Positions 23,689-34,294 of a DNA stretch of 34,416 bases are shown here, piece after piece (position 1 is the stretch's first letter; every line of letters starts with the position of its first letter). The translations under genes were made by a program, and so were the position numbers. The stretch is from Anaerolineales bacterium (GTDB lineage: Bacteria; Chloroflexota; Anaerolineae; 4572-78; J111). Where the stretch lies: positions 1-34,416 of the forward strand of contig JACKAT010000060.1 of NCBI GenBank assembly GCA_020634935.1, in the 5' to 3' direction. Below the pieces are notes generated by a model. The model did no database searches, was not told where the DNA came from, and worked only from the letters and a program-made list of their open reading frames with translations.

Positions 23689-24010
23689 CGAAAAATAAAG
23701 GTCATCTTTTGCCAAAGAATGAACAGCAGGAAAGAATTTGGCCCTTCCCGGGCCGGGGACGGTCTTGCGGGAAAGAATTCGGACGTTTCTGGGCCGGGGA
23801 CGGTCTTGCGGGAAAGAATTCGGACGTTTCTGGGCCGGGGACGGTCTTGCGGGAAAGAATCAAGGCCATCTTTGACAAAGGGTTAGATAAAAGGAAAGAA
23901 TCAAGGCCATCTTTGACAAAGGGTTAGATAAAAGGAAAGAATCAAGACTATCTTTGGCAAAGGGATAGGCAAAAGGAAGGTTTTTGGGGCAGCTTAGCTA
24001 AGGAAGAGGG
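23689..24010 (+). repeat. 41-bp tandem repeat array with two unit types
   Basis: The word GAAAGAAT recurs at 23730, 23771, 23812, 23853, 23894 and 23935, exactly 41 bases apart, with degenerate units before (about 23690) and after (about 23976). Units 23771-23852 share a GC-rich body (GGACGTTTCTGGGCCGGGGACGG region split over two parts); units 23853-23975 share an AT-richer body (CAAGGCCATCTTTGACAAAG). Both keep the same start and period. Since 41 is not a multiple of three, open frames across it are artefacts. The 1.28-kb gap 23026-24305 holds no gene that I can support. Confidence 0.85.
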
Positions 24011-24056
24011 AGTCCGATAGTCTCAATGAAGCCGCTACCGAAAATGAAAATAAAAT

Positions 24057-24278
24057 GGAGCGACAAAGCTGGCTTTGTCATACGCGGTACGGTCAAAGTA
24101 AACTTTGACGCTCCTCGCCGCCGACAAGAAAATGAAATGGAGCGACAAAGCTGGCTTTGTCATACGCGGTACGGTCAAAGTAAACTTTGACGCTCCTCGC
24201 CGCCGACAAGAAAATAAAATGGAGCGACAAAGCTGGCTTTGTCATACGCGGTACGGTCAAAGTAAACTTTGACGCTCC
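24057..24278 (-). repeat. Three-unit 82-bp palindromic array (reverse orientation)
   Basis: Three units begin at 24057, 24139 and 24221, a period of 82. Each reads GGAGCG, ACAAAGC..GCTTTGT, an 11-13-base linker, then TCAAAGT..ACTTTGA and GCTCC. It is the reverse complement order of the array at 30731-30953. It ends 27 bases from the stop codon of the kinase/WD40 gene. Confidence 0.9.
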
Positions 24279-24305
24279 ACGATAGCGCAGGGGTGGGAAT
24301 CATCC

Positions 24306-27300
24306 TCAATTTTCCCTCAACCCAAACCGAATCCGCTCCTCCGGGGTGAATTCCGGCGGGTCGCGCTGGATGAGCGCCTCGGCCTCGGCTAATAACTGCT
24401 CGACGCCGGGCCAGATGCGGGCGGTGCGGTCACGACCGGCCGTGACGATGGTCCGGCCATCCGGGCTGAAGGCGGCGGCGTAAACGCCGGCGGTGTGGCC
24501 ATCCAACCGGCGGATAACGGACCGGGTGGCCACATCCCAGACCAGCACCAGGCCGTCTTTGCCCGTGGTGACGATAGTCTGACCGTTCGGGCTGTAGACC
24601 GCCGCATTGACCCAGGAGTTATGCCCCACAAGTTGGCCGATTTCCTGACCCCGGTCTACATCCCACAAACGTACGGTATTGTCCGTCCCGGCGCTGACAA
24701 TCGTCTGTCCATCCGGGCTGAAATCCACGGCCTTGACGAACTGCGTGTGGCCTTTGAGGCGGCGAAGCTCATCGCCGGTGGCGGCATCCCATAGCCGGAC
24801 GGTCTTATCGGCCCCACCGGTAGCGATGATCTGATTGTCAGCCCGGAAAGCCACCGCATTGACGCTTGAGGTGTGGCCTTCAAAGCGGCGGATTTCTTGA
24901 CCGGTCGCCACATCCCACAGCCGGGCCGTTTTGTCTTCCGCCGCAGTAGCGATGCGCTGCCCATCAGAACTGAAGGCCAGCGATAAAATCGTGCCCCCGT
25001 GACCTTCAAAGCGGCGAATTTCTTGACCGGTCGCCACATCCCACAGCCGAACGACCTTATCAAACCCGGCGCTGGCTAACAGTTGCCCGTTGGGACTGAA
25101 GGCCGCCGCGTTGACCCGGCCCGTATGGCCGGCAAACCGTTCGGTTTCCCGGCCGGTAGTCGCAGCCCATAGCCGAACAATCTTATCGTCGCCGGCGGTG
25201 GCAATGGTCTGCCCATCGGGGCTGAAGGCGACCGCGTTAATGGGATTCCGGTGACCGTCCAACCGATGGGTATCGCCTTTGGTGGTTACAGCCCATAGCC
25301 GGGCGGTGGGGTCAGGCAGTTCGCTGGTGGTGACAATGGTTTGCCCATCGGGGCTAAACGTCGCCCAAATCACGATTCCCGTATGCCCGGCCAGACGATG
25401 AACTTCCTGGCCGGTGGCCACATCCCATAGTCGAACGGTTCCGTCGTCGCTGGTGCTGACAATCGTCCGGCCGTCGGGGCTAAATATTGCGGAAAGAACC
25501 GCCTTCTCATGGCCTACAAGGCGACCCGTTTCGGCTCCGGTTCCCACGTTCCACAAGCGAATAGTGCTATCGCCGCTGCTGGTAACCATCGTTTTCTCAT
25601 CCGGGCTAAAAGCAGCGGTCATGATATAGCTTTCATGGCCTTTGAACTGTCGGATTTCTTGACCGGTGGCCACATCCCATAGCCGAGCGGTTTGATCGAC
25701 GCTAGCGCTGATAAAAGTTTTCCCATCGGAACTAAAATCCAAAAAAGTAACTTGTCCGGTGTGTCCGGCAAAGCGGCGGATCTGCCGGCCCATGGCGATA
25801 TCCCACAATTGGATAGCATAGTCTTGCTGGGTAAAGGTGGCGCGAGTCATCGGGGCATCATAGACATCGCCACCGCGTCCGCCGCCGATGGCCATCGTTT
25901 GGCCGTCGGGGCTGAAAACGACGACCCTGAGGCCGCCGGTAAGACCTTCAAAACGACGGATTTCGGCAGCGGTCGCCACATCCCACAGCCAGGTTGTATT
26001 ATCGCCTCCGGCCGAGACGATGGTTTGGCCGTCGGGGCTAAAGGCCACCGATTTAACGCCGCTTTTATGGCCCTTAAAGCGGCGGATTTCCCGACCCGTA
26101 GCGACATCCCACAAGCGAATCGTCTTGTCATCACTGGCGGTGGCAATGGTTTGACCATCCGGGCTAAACGCCGCAAAATTCACGTTGTGGGTATGGCCGG
26201 TGAACGTCTTGAGCCAGACCGGTACCGTTTCGACCACCTGACGCAAGGCGGCGTCGGCTTCGGGGGTGTAATAGCCATCTTCGGTCAAGGTCGTTAAAAC
26301 CGCCTCACGGGCCAGCAGCAGGGGCAGCGTGCCGGAAGGATCTTCGCTATTTTCCAGAACGAGTTGAGCTTGCGTCGCCAATTGGCTGGCCCTGGCCCGG
26401 CGGGCCTCGCGCTCCGTGGCTTGCTGCGCGGTTACGGCTTCGGCCTGAGCCGTTTCGGCCTGCCGGCGACGCGCTTCGGCGGTTTCCTCGGCCAGTAGCG
26501 CTTGGGCGGCGTTGCGGCTCGACTGCATGCCAAACAGGCCGGCGGCGGCGGCCAGCAGCACGGCGGCCAGGCCCACGCCGGCCAACCAGACCGCCCGTTG
26601 GCGCAGGCCGGCGGCGGCCTGGCGCTGTTCCTCGGCCCGCTGCCTTTCCGACTCGGCCAATTCCTGGGCCACTTCCAACTCGCGGCGGCGCTGGGCTTCC
26701 CGTTCGGCGGCCTGGCGTTCGCGCAGGGCCAGCCCGGCCTGGATGTATTCCCGCTCGGCCTCGGTCAGGTCGTTGCGCCGTTGGCCCAGCCAACTCTCCG
26801 CTTCGGCCAGCGGCGCGCCGCGCAGGAGCGCGCCGTCATCCTGATCGCTGGCTCGCCATTGGCGCAGCCCGTTCCGCAGCCGCTGCTGCCAGAAGAGAAA
26901 CGCGCGGTCGGCGTCGAGCCAGCGCCGCAGCCGCGCCCAATCGCGGATCAGGGCTTCGTGGGCCACCTCCACCGTTTCCTGCCCGGCCGCATCCCGACCG
27001 GTCACCACCAGCCGGGCATCAGCCAGCCGTTGGGCCAGCCGCCAATCCTCCGGCTTCAATTCACTGCGCCAGGCCAGCCGGCGGGTATCGTCGGTGCGCT
27101 CACCGGGCCGCACCAACTGGGTGAAGAGACGGCGGGCGGCCTCTTGCTCGGCCGGGGTCAGTTTGGCGTAAATCGCGTCGGCGTGACGGGTCAGAGCGCC
27201 CTTGACCCCATTGATGGCCTCGTAACCGGCGTGGGTCAACTGCCGGCTTTGCTGCCGGTCCCACAGCGCCGTCAACGCAAACTCCAGCAGCGGTAAATTG

Positions 27301-29933
27301 CCCGGCTCCTCCCCCACATCGTCCAGAATACGCTCAAGCAGCCCGCTTTCAAAGGCGACGCCCTGCATTTCAGCCGGGCGCTCGACAGCCAGCCCCAGTT
27401 CCTCGCGGGTCATCGGCCCCAGCTTAAAATCGTGATGCTGAATCATATCGGCCAGGGGACGATGGGCCAGCGCCTGTTCCAGGAAGTCGGCTCGCAAGGT
27501 GAAGACCAGCGTAAAGGCCGGTTGGCGGCGGTACTGCTGCCGGTCGATAATTTCAAACAGCGCGTCCATAAAGTTGTAGCGCGTCTCCGCGTCGGGGCAG
27601 AGGGTGTACAACTCTTCGAATTGATCGATGACCAACACCAAGTGGGGCAATGGCCTTAAGTTCATGACCGGCGCTGGCCCCCCTAACCCCTCAGAAGGGG
27701 GAATTTGACGTCTTTCTTCTCCCTGAGAGGGGGCAAGAGCGGATAGTTTGGGGTGGCCCATATTCTCCCCCCCTCTGTCCCCCCCGCTGGGGGGGAAATA
27801 TTGGCTCCTCCCCCTAGCAGGAGGAGACTGGGAGGGGGTAGAAGGCTCGCCGGCCTCGGCGGCCTGCAAAATCCGGTCAACGACATCAACCAGGCTCAGG
27901 TCGCCCCGGCTCAGCCGCTCCGTAAGTCGCCGCGCCTCGACCAGTTGGTCGGTAATGGTCATCTCCGGCTCCAGCAGCGGCAGCAGGGTGGCGGCCAGAC
28001 TGTGGAAGGGATTCCCGCCGGGCCGGAGATCTTCAATGATAAAAGTGGGGGCGTTGTGGGGCGAGCCGCTGTGGTCGCGGCTTATGCGGCGCAGTTGGGC
28101 TACCAAGCCGGCGAAAACCACCGACGATTTGCCGCTGCCCGACGGGCCGATCACCGCGACCAGCCCCCGGCTTTGCACGGCCTCGACCAGGCTGTGGGCG
28201 AAGGTTTCCCGGCCAAAGAAGACGGGCGCGTCTTCTTCAAGAAAAGCAAACAGCCCGCGATAGGGACAGGCCGGCGGCGGGCCGGCGGGAACCGGCAAGG
28301 GTGTGGATGGCGTCATCGACCGGCCGGTCATAATCGCTTCCAGTTCGGCGCCGACCAACCGGACGCTAGGGATGCGCTGCGCCCGCTCCTTGACCAGCAT
28401 GCGGTAGACCAGATCGGCCAGGGCCGGCGGGATATCGCTGCGGTACGGCGTGAGGTCGGGAGTCGGTTGGGTCATAATGGCGGAGAGTGTGGCGGCGAGG
28501 GTTTCGCCCCGAAATGGCGGCTGGCCGGTCAACATTTCAAACAGCATCACCCCCAAAGCCCAGATATCCGCCCGTTCGTCCAGCGTCTGGCCGTCGCCGC
28601 CTTCGGGGCTAAGATAGTTGAGGGTGCCAAACAGCAAGCCGGTCTCGGTCGCCTGCGAGCTGTCGCTGAGGCGGGCTGCGCCGAAATCGGTCAGGCGCGG
28701 CCCGCCGTCCGGGGTCAACAACACGTTGGCCGGTTTCAGATCGCGATGGATAATGCCCAGCCGGTGAGCGCGGGTTAGCGCGTCGGCCAGGTCCAGGGCT
28801 ATCTCCACGATCCGGCGGATAGGCAGCAGCCCGGCCCGCCCGATCAAGTCGTGCAGCGACCCGCCGGCCACGTACTCCATCACCAGATAGTAGCGGCCGT
28901 CCTGTTCGGCGGCCGCCAGCAGCTTGACGATGTTGGGGTGGTTGAGTTGACGCAGCGCCTCGCCTTCGCGCACAAAACGGGCCACTTGATCCGGGTCGGC
29001 GGCGACAATCTCCGGCCTAAGGACTTTGACGGCCACCGTCTGGCCATTTTGCAGGTCGAGGCCCCGGTAGACATTGCCCATCCCGCCCTGGCCCAGCAAA
29101 TTCCGGGCTAATCCCTCCGGCGTCAGCCCGTCGATGATGCCGTAGGTCTCAGCGATAACTTTGACGTTTTGGCGGGTCTCCTGCCGGATGCGTTCGTAAA
29201 GCGCGGTCGTTTCCGCTTCAGGCCGGACCTCTAACTCATCTTCCAGCCGTTCGTAACAGCTTTGGTACTGACGCATGGCCGCCGAACGGTTGCCGGACGC
29301 GGCGTACAGTTGCATCAGGCCGCGGTGGGCCGGTTCGTGCAGCGGGTCCAGGGCCAGCCAGCGTTGGGCATAGGCAATCGCCGCATCGAACTGCTGTTGA
29401 GCGTGATAACTCTGAACCAACTTTTCCAGAACACCGGCCAACTCACGGCGCAGCCCGGCTGTTTCAAAGGCTTGCCAATCGTCAAAGTCGGCGCTGTCGG
29501 GCAGGGTAAACCCCTCCAAAAAGTCGCCCCGGTAGAGGCTGACAGCTTCGGTCAGTTGGCGCAGACCCTCCTCGCCCAACACCCCATCAGGATGGTCGGG
29601 GGCTGGCCGGCTGTGGGCCAACTGCCGGAACTGCTCAACATCGAGCCAGATGCCGGCCTCACCGTCCAGGCCAACGCTATCCCGTTCCACCAGTAAGCCC
29701 TGGCCGGCCAGGTTTTTGTTGAGCGTGGACAGGGTGGTGCGCAGCACAGACCGAGCCGACCGCGCTTTGGCGTTGGGCCACAGCAGCGCGGTCAACGCCT
29801 CGCGGCGGTGAGGGTGGCCGGTGACGGCCAGGTAGGCCAGCAAAGCCAGGCTCTTGCGCGTGGTCAACTCTAAGGGCCGGCCGTCTCGCTCGAGATGGGA
29901 CGGCCCCAGCAAGAATAATTTGAGCTGGGACAT
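24306..29933 (-). CDS. BTAD-Ser/Thr kinase-STAND NTPase-WD40 protein
   Basis: This 1875-residue multidomain protein has, in order: a SARP-type winged helix (about 1-100) and a BTAD TPR domain (about 100-265); a Ser/Thr kinase with LLGQGGMGNVYRG near 279, HRDLKPAN near 396 and DFG at 416; a STAND-type NTPase with GPSGSGKSS near 596 (Walker A) and LVIDQFEELY near 770 (Walker B); a coiled coil; one membrane helix near 1116-1136; and fourteen WD40 repeats from about 1243 to 1845, enough for two seven-bladed propellers. The kinase and ATP-binding residues look intact. It probably senses a ligand or partner through the WD40 part and signals through the NTPase and kinase. ATG 29933 follows AGGAGG by 7 bases. 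Residues about 698-753, between the Walker motifs, are encoded by repeat-like DNA. No target gene is known. Confidence 0.88.
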   Translation of the reverse strand: MSQLKLFLLGPSHLERDGRPLELTTRKSLALLAYLAVTGHPHRREALTALLWPNAKARSARSVLRTTLSTLNKNLAGQGLLVERDSVGLDGEAGIWLDVEQFRQLAHSRPAPDHPDGVLGEEGLRQLTEAVSLYRGDFLEGFTLPDSADFDDWQAFETAGLRRELAGVLEKLVQSYHAQQQFDAAIAYAQRWLALDPLHEPAHRGLMQLYAASGNRSAAMRQYQSCYERLEDELEVRPEAETTALYERIRQETRQNVKVIAETYGIIDGLTPEGLARNLLGQGGMGNVYRGLDLQNGQTVAVKVLRPEIVAADPDQVARFVREGEALRQLNHPNIVKLLAAAEQDGRYYLVMEYVAGGSLHDLIGRAGLLPIRRIVEIALDLADALTRAHRLGIIHRDLKPANVLLTPDGGPRLTDFGAARLSDSSQATETGLLFGTLNYLSPEGGDGQTLDERADIWALGVMLFEMLTGQPPFRGETLAATLSAIMTQPTPDLTPYRSDIPPALADLVYRMLVKERAQRIPSVRLVGAELEAIMTGRSMTPSTPLPVPAGPPPACPYRGLFAFLEEDAPVFFGRETFAHSLVEAVQSRGLVAVIGPSGSGKSSVVFAGLVAQLRRISRDHSGSPHNAPTFIIEDLRPGGNPFHSLAATLLPLLEPEMTITDQLVEARRLTERLSRGDLSLVDVVDRILQAAEAGEPSTPSQSPPARGRSQYFPPSGGDRGGENMGHPKLSALAPSQGEERRQIPPSEGLGGPAPVMNLRPLPHLVLVIDQFEELYTLCPDAETRYNFMDALFEIIDRQQYRRQPAFTLVFTLRADFLEQALAHRPLADMIQHHDFKLGPMTREELGLAVERPAEMQGVAFESGLLERILDDVGEEPGNLPLLEFALTALWDRQQSRQLTHAGYEAINGVKGALTRHADAIYAKLTPAEQEAARRLFTQLVRPGERTDDTRRLAWRSELKPEDWRLAQRLADARLVVTGRDAAGQETVEVAHEALIRDWARLRRWLDADRAFLFWQQRLRNGLRQWRASDQDDGALLRGAPLAEAESWLGQRRNDLTEAEREYIQAGLALRERQAAEREAQRRRELEVAQELAESERQRAEEQRQAAAGLRQRAVWLAGVGLAAVLLAAAAGLFGMQSSRNAAQALLAEETAEARRRQAETAQAEAVTAQQATEREARRARASQLATQAQLVLENSEDPSGTLPLLLAREAVLTTLTEDGYYTPEADAALRQVVETVPVWLKTFTGHTHNVNFAAFSPDGQTIATASDDKTIRLWDVATGREIRRFKGHKSGVKSVAFSPDGQTIVSAGGDNTTWLWDVATAAEIRRFEGLTGGLRVVVFSPDGQTMAIGGGRGGDVYDAPMTRATFTQQDYAIQLWDIAMGRQIRRFAGHTGQVTFLDFSSDGKTFISASVDQTARLWDVATGQEIRQFKGHESYIMTAAFSPDEKTMVTSSGDSTIRLWNVGTGAETGRLVGHEKAVLSAIFSPDGRTIVSTSDDGTVRLWDVATGQEVHRLAGHTGIVIWATFSPDGQTIVTTSELPDPTARLWAVTTKGDTHRLDGHRNPINAVAFSPDGQTIATAGDDKIVRLWAATTGRETERFAGHTGRVNAAAFSPNGQLLASAGFDKVVRLWDVATGQEIRRFEGHGGTILSLAFSSDGQRIATAAEDKTARLWDVATGQEIRRFEGHTSSVNAVAFRADNQIIATGGADKTVRLWDAATGDELRRLKGHTQFVKAVDFSPDGQTIVSAGTDNTVRLWDVDRGQEIGQLVGHNSWVNAAVYSPNGQTIVTTGKDGLVLVWDVATRSVIRRLDGHTAGVYAAAFSPDGRTIVTAGRDRTARIWPGVEQLLAEAEALIQRDPPEFTPEERIRFGLREN
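27674..27842. repeat. Intergenic-type repeat inside the STAND NTPase domain
   Basis: The coding strand shows CCCCCCTAACCCC, CCTCAGAAGGGGGA, TCCCTGAGAGGGGG, CCCCGCTGGGGGGG and CCCCCTAGCAGGAGG words: G/C-run inverted repeats of a kind normally found between genes. The translated stretch is rich in P, S, G and E (for example PPSGGDRGGEN and SQGEERRQIPPSEG). It lies between the Walker A and Walker B motifs and keeps the frame open, so it probably forms a disordered surface loop. Confidence 0.75.
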
Positions 29934-30234
29934 CGTTGTTCCTCCTACTAAGGTCATTCAGGGTTTGCGCCTGGCCAGAAGTTGGGTGAGGAAAGACGAG
30001 ATTGAGGCTGAGAGCTTCTTATTACTGTTGTTCATAGCAAAGAATCGCCCACAAATCAAATTTAAAGGCAACCAATTTGATTTTTTACGTTTTTTTAACG
30101 CTTTTTTTGACGCCCTCGTTGCGCCGGCCGGCTAAACTGAAATCAAACATTAAACGGTCCGGCCAGTCGGAGCGAATAAACCATTCATCCAGGAGGGACT
30201 GGCCTCTCCTCAACTAACATAGGGAGCAATAGCG
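29934..30234. other. Divergent promoter region of kinase and lipoprotein
   Basis: This 301-base gap separates two divergently transcribed genes, so both promoters should lie here. I see no convincing -35/-10 pair; TTGACG at 30107-30112 has only a 20-base-spaced TAAACT. An AT-rich stretch with T-runs lies at 30070-30110. AGGAG/CTCCT at 30190-30209 could form a small hairpin ahead of the lipoprotein ribosome site. The SARP-like helix-turn-helix of the kinase protein could bind here, which is speculation. Confidence 0.35.
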
Positions 30235-30681
30235 ATGAAACAGCTCAATATCTTATTGATCAGCGTGGTAGGGGCGGTGGCGATGACGCTGACCGCTTGT
30301 ATCGGCGGCGTATCGCCGGAACCGGTTGAGGACGCGCCGGAACCGGCGGCGGTCGTAGCGTCTGAGGGGCCATCGGACTCAACGCACCTGGCGGCCAACC
30401 CGGAGTTGATGGCCGCCGGTCGATTTGAGGGGATAGCCGGCGATGACCCGATGACCGGCTCGACCTTTTACGCGGCTAACCCGGAGTTGATGGCGGCGGC
30501 CCGTAACACGGCTCCTGCGGTAAGGAATGAACCGTTATCCGGCTCAGCTTTCTTGGCGGCTAATCCTGAGGTGATGGCGGCGCAGCGGTATGCCCCGGCC
30601 GAAACCACGACCGATTCCGAATACTATGCCAATAATCCGGAGTTGATGGCCGCGCAGCGCTTTTCTGCCGATGCTGAATAA
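30235..30681 (+). CDS. Lipoprotein with four NPELMAA repeats
   Basis: This 148-residue protein has a lipoprotein signal: MKQLN, a hydrophobic helix, then LTAC, the lipobox, with Cys at about residue 22. The mature part begins with a Pro/Glu/Ala linker and then has four copies of a motif, AANPELMAAGRF, AANPELMAAARN, AANPEVMAAQRY and ANNPELMAAQRF, each preceded by S and two mostly hydrophobic or aromatic residues and spaced 24-28 residues apart. I recognise no family. The repeats may be binding motifs on an anchored surface protein. ATG 30235 has AGGGA 9 bases upstream. It is divergent from the large kinase/WD40 gene. Confidence 0.75.
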   Translation: MKQLNILLISVVGAVAMTLTACIGGVSPEPVEDAPEPAAVVASEGPSDSTHLAANPELMAAGRFEGIAGDDPMTGSTFYAANPELMAAARNTAPAVRNEPLSGSAFLAANPEVMAAQRYAPAETTTDSEYYANNPELMAAQRFSADAE

Positions 30682-30730
30682 TGAAATGAGCGGCTTACTA
30701 GCTGGCTGACTCTTCTGAAAATACAGACCT

Positions 30731-30953
30731 GGAGCGTCAAAGTAAACTTTGACCCGGCCGCGAATGACAAAGCAAGCTTTGTCGCTCCAGTACGTTCTCA
30801 TTGCCGGCGCTGAGGAGCGTCAAAGTTTACTTTGACCCATCGCGGATGACAAAGCAAGCTTTGTCGCTCCAGTAAATTCTCATTGCCGGCGCTGAGGAGC
30901 GTCAAAGTTTACTTTGACCTAACCGTGAATGACAAAGCAAGCTTTGTCGCTCC
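30731..30953 (+). repeat. Three-unit 82-bp palindromic array (forward orientation)
   Basis: Units begin at 30731, 30814 and 30896. Each is GGAGCG, TCAAAGT..ACTTTGA, a linker of about 12 bases, GACAAAGC-A-AGCTTTGTC and GCTCC. A spacer of about 25 bases containing CTCATTGCCGGCGCTGA separates units. The array fills most of the gap between the convergent lipoprotein gene and hutH and is inverted relative to 24057-24278. Confidence 0.9.
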
Positions 30954-31000
30954 AGTAAGTTCTCATTCCCGGCATTGTCTAACAGAGACTGTCTGCCTCC

Positions 31001-32575
31001 CTACAAATTCCAAATATCCGTAACCTCCCGGTTGGTGGCCTTGACCAAATCGCCGCCGGCCACCAATTGGCGCACCGCCTCGATGTACGGATACAGAACG
31101 GTGTCCTCGGCGATGAACGGCACGCGCTGGCGGATGAGATCGTAGGCCGGTTGGGTGCCGCGGCCCAATTGGGCCGTATCGCCCAGTTTTTGCTTTCTAA
31201 AATCGATGCCCTGCGCCGCCGCCATCAGTTCCAGGGCCAAAATTAGCTCGACGTTCTGCACAATCTGCCGAGCCTGGAGCGCCGCCGTGCAGCCCATGCT
31301 CACGTGGTCTTCCACATTAGCCGAGGTGGGGATGGTGTCGGCGCTGGCGGGGTGGGCCAGTACTTTATTTTCGGCGGCCAGCGCGGCGGCGGTGTATTGC
31401 GTAATCATGAAGCCGGAATTCAAACCGCCGTTCTGGGCCAGAAACGCCGGCAGCGTTTGGGCGTTGCTGGCCTCGTCGGTCAGGCGCATCAGCCGCCGTT
31501 CCGAAATGTTGCCCATCTCGGTCATGGCCAGGCTGAGGTAATCCATGGCAATCGCCAGCGGTTCGCCGTGGAAGTTGCCGCCGGACAAAACCGTGATCTC
31601 GTCCGTGTCGTCATCGATAAAAATGAGCGGATTGTCGGTCACGGCGTTTAGCTCGATGTCGATGACCCAGCGGGCGTAGGCGATGGCGTCGCGCACCGCG
31701 CCGTGGACCTGGGGGATGCAGCGCAGGGTGTAGGCGTCCTGCACGTTGGCCGGATCGTGGTGGCGGGTAAACTCGCTGCCGGCCAGCAGCTCGCGCAGAT
31801 AGGCGGCGCAGTTGAGCTGGCGCGGGTGGGGCCGCAGTTGGTGAATCCGGTCGTCAAAGGCCAGCACCGTGCCATGTAGCGCCTCTAAACTGAGGCAGCC
31901 GGCGATATCTGAGGTGCGACTCAACAGCCGGGCGCGGTGAGTTTCGAGCGCCCCCAAGGCGCACATCACCGCCGTGCCGTTGGTCAGGGCCAGCCCTTCC
32001 TTGGCCGCCAGCGTGACCGGCGCTAAGCCGATCCCGGCCAGAGCCGCTGCGCCATCGATAATCTGCCCCTGATACTCAGCTTCCCCCAGCCCCAGCAGCA
32101 CCAGGCTCATATGGGCCAGCGGGGCCAGATCGCCGCTGGCCCCCAGCGAACCTTTTTGCGGAATCACCGGATGGACCCCGGCATTGAGCAGATCGAGCAG
32201 CCTTTGCAAGGTCGCCAGCCGGATGCCGGAGTGGCCGCGGGCCAGGGTGTTGGCCCGGATGAGCATAATCGCCCGCGTGGTCGGCCCATCGAAGGCCGGG
32301 CCGACGCCCACCGCGTGGCTGAGCACGATGTTGCGCTGAAGCTGCTCCACCTGGTCGGGCGAGATGATGCGGTCTTTGAACGCGCCAAAACCGGTGGTAA
32401 TGCCGTAGGCCACCTGCCCGCGCTCAAGCAGCGTTTGCACCGCCTGCGCGGCGCGGGTTACGCCGGCCTGAGCCGCTTCGCTGAGCGCCACGGCCGGCTG
32501 GCCCGGCTCACCGTAGGCGACGGTAATGACTTGATCGATGGTCAGGCTTTGGCCATCAAGGATAATTGGATCCAT
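31001..32575 (-). CDS. hutH: Histidine ammonia-lyase HutH
   Basis: This 524-residue enzyme deaminates L-histidine to trans-urocanate. GSLGASGDLAPLAH near residue 146 contains the Ala-Ser-Gly that cyclises to the MIO electrophile. YGITTGFGAF near residue 57 supplies the active-site Tyr, and the conserved SHAVGVGP, RANTLARGHSGIR and SLEALHGT blocks follow. The length matches the family (about 500-520). AAGGGA stands 6 bases before ATG 32575. Only 10 bases separate it from the end of hutU, so the two form an operon with hutU first. Downstream are three palindromic repeat units and then a convergent lipoprotein gene. Confidence 0.95.
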   Translation of the reverse strand: MDPIILDGQSLTIDQVITVAYGEPGQPAVALSEAAQAGVTRAAQAVQTLLERGQVAYGITTGFGAFKDRIISPDQVEQLQRNIVLSHAVGVGPAFDGPTTRAIMLIRANTLARGHSGIRLATLQRLLDLLNAGVHPVIPQKGSLGASGDLAPLAHMSLVLLGLGEAEYQGQIIDGAAALAGIGLAPVTLAAKEGLALTNGTAVMCALGALETHRARLLSRTSDIAGCLSLEALHGTVLAFDDRIHQLRPHPRQLNCAAYLRELLAGSEFTRHHDPANVQDAYTLRCIPQVHGAVRDAIAYARWVIDIELNAVTDNPLIFIDDDTDEITVLSGGNFHGEPLAIAMDYLSLAMTEMGNISERRLMRLTDEASNAQTLPAFLAQNGGLNSGFMITQYTAAALAAENKVLAHPASADTIPTSANVEDHVSMGCTAALQARQIVQNVELILALELMAAAQGIDFRKQKLGDTAQLGRGTQPAYDLIRQRVPFIAEDTVLYPYIEAVRQLVAGGDLVKATNREVTDIWNL

Positions 32576-32585
32576 GAGTATTCCC

Positions 32586-34238
<1,653 letters not shown>

Positions 34239-34294
34239 GGTCACTCTCCTGTTTTGTTCCTTGCGTAGCAAGCTTATTAACCGCTTCTTACGTT

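Noticed and set aside
23574..23927. Open frames of 86 and 117 codons across the 41-bp array
   Set aside because: They exist in more than one frame because 41 is not a multiple of three, have no ribosome site and match no protein family.
23689..24010. Periodic array that might be a CRISPR
   Set aside because: The whole 41-base unit repeats; there are no unique spacers between conserved repeats and no cas genes in the window.
27753..28778. 341-codon plus-strand frame opposite the STAND/kinase gene
   Set aside because: No recognisable domain, biased shadow composition, and the minus frame has clear Walker and kinase motifs.
30107..30138. Promoter TTGACG...TAAACT before the lipoprotein gene
   Set aside because: The spacer is 20 bases and the -10 match is poor, so it is not supported.
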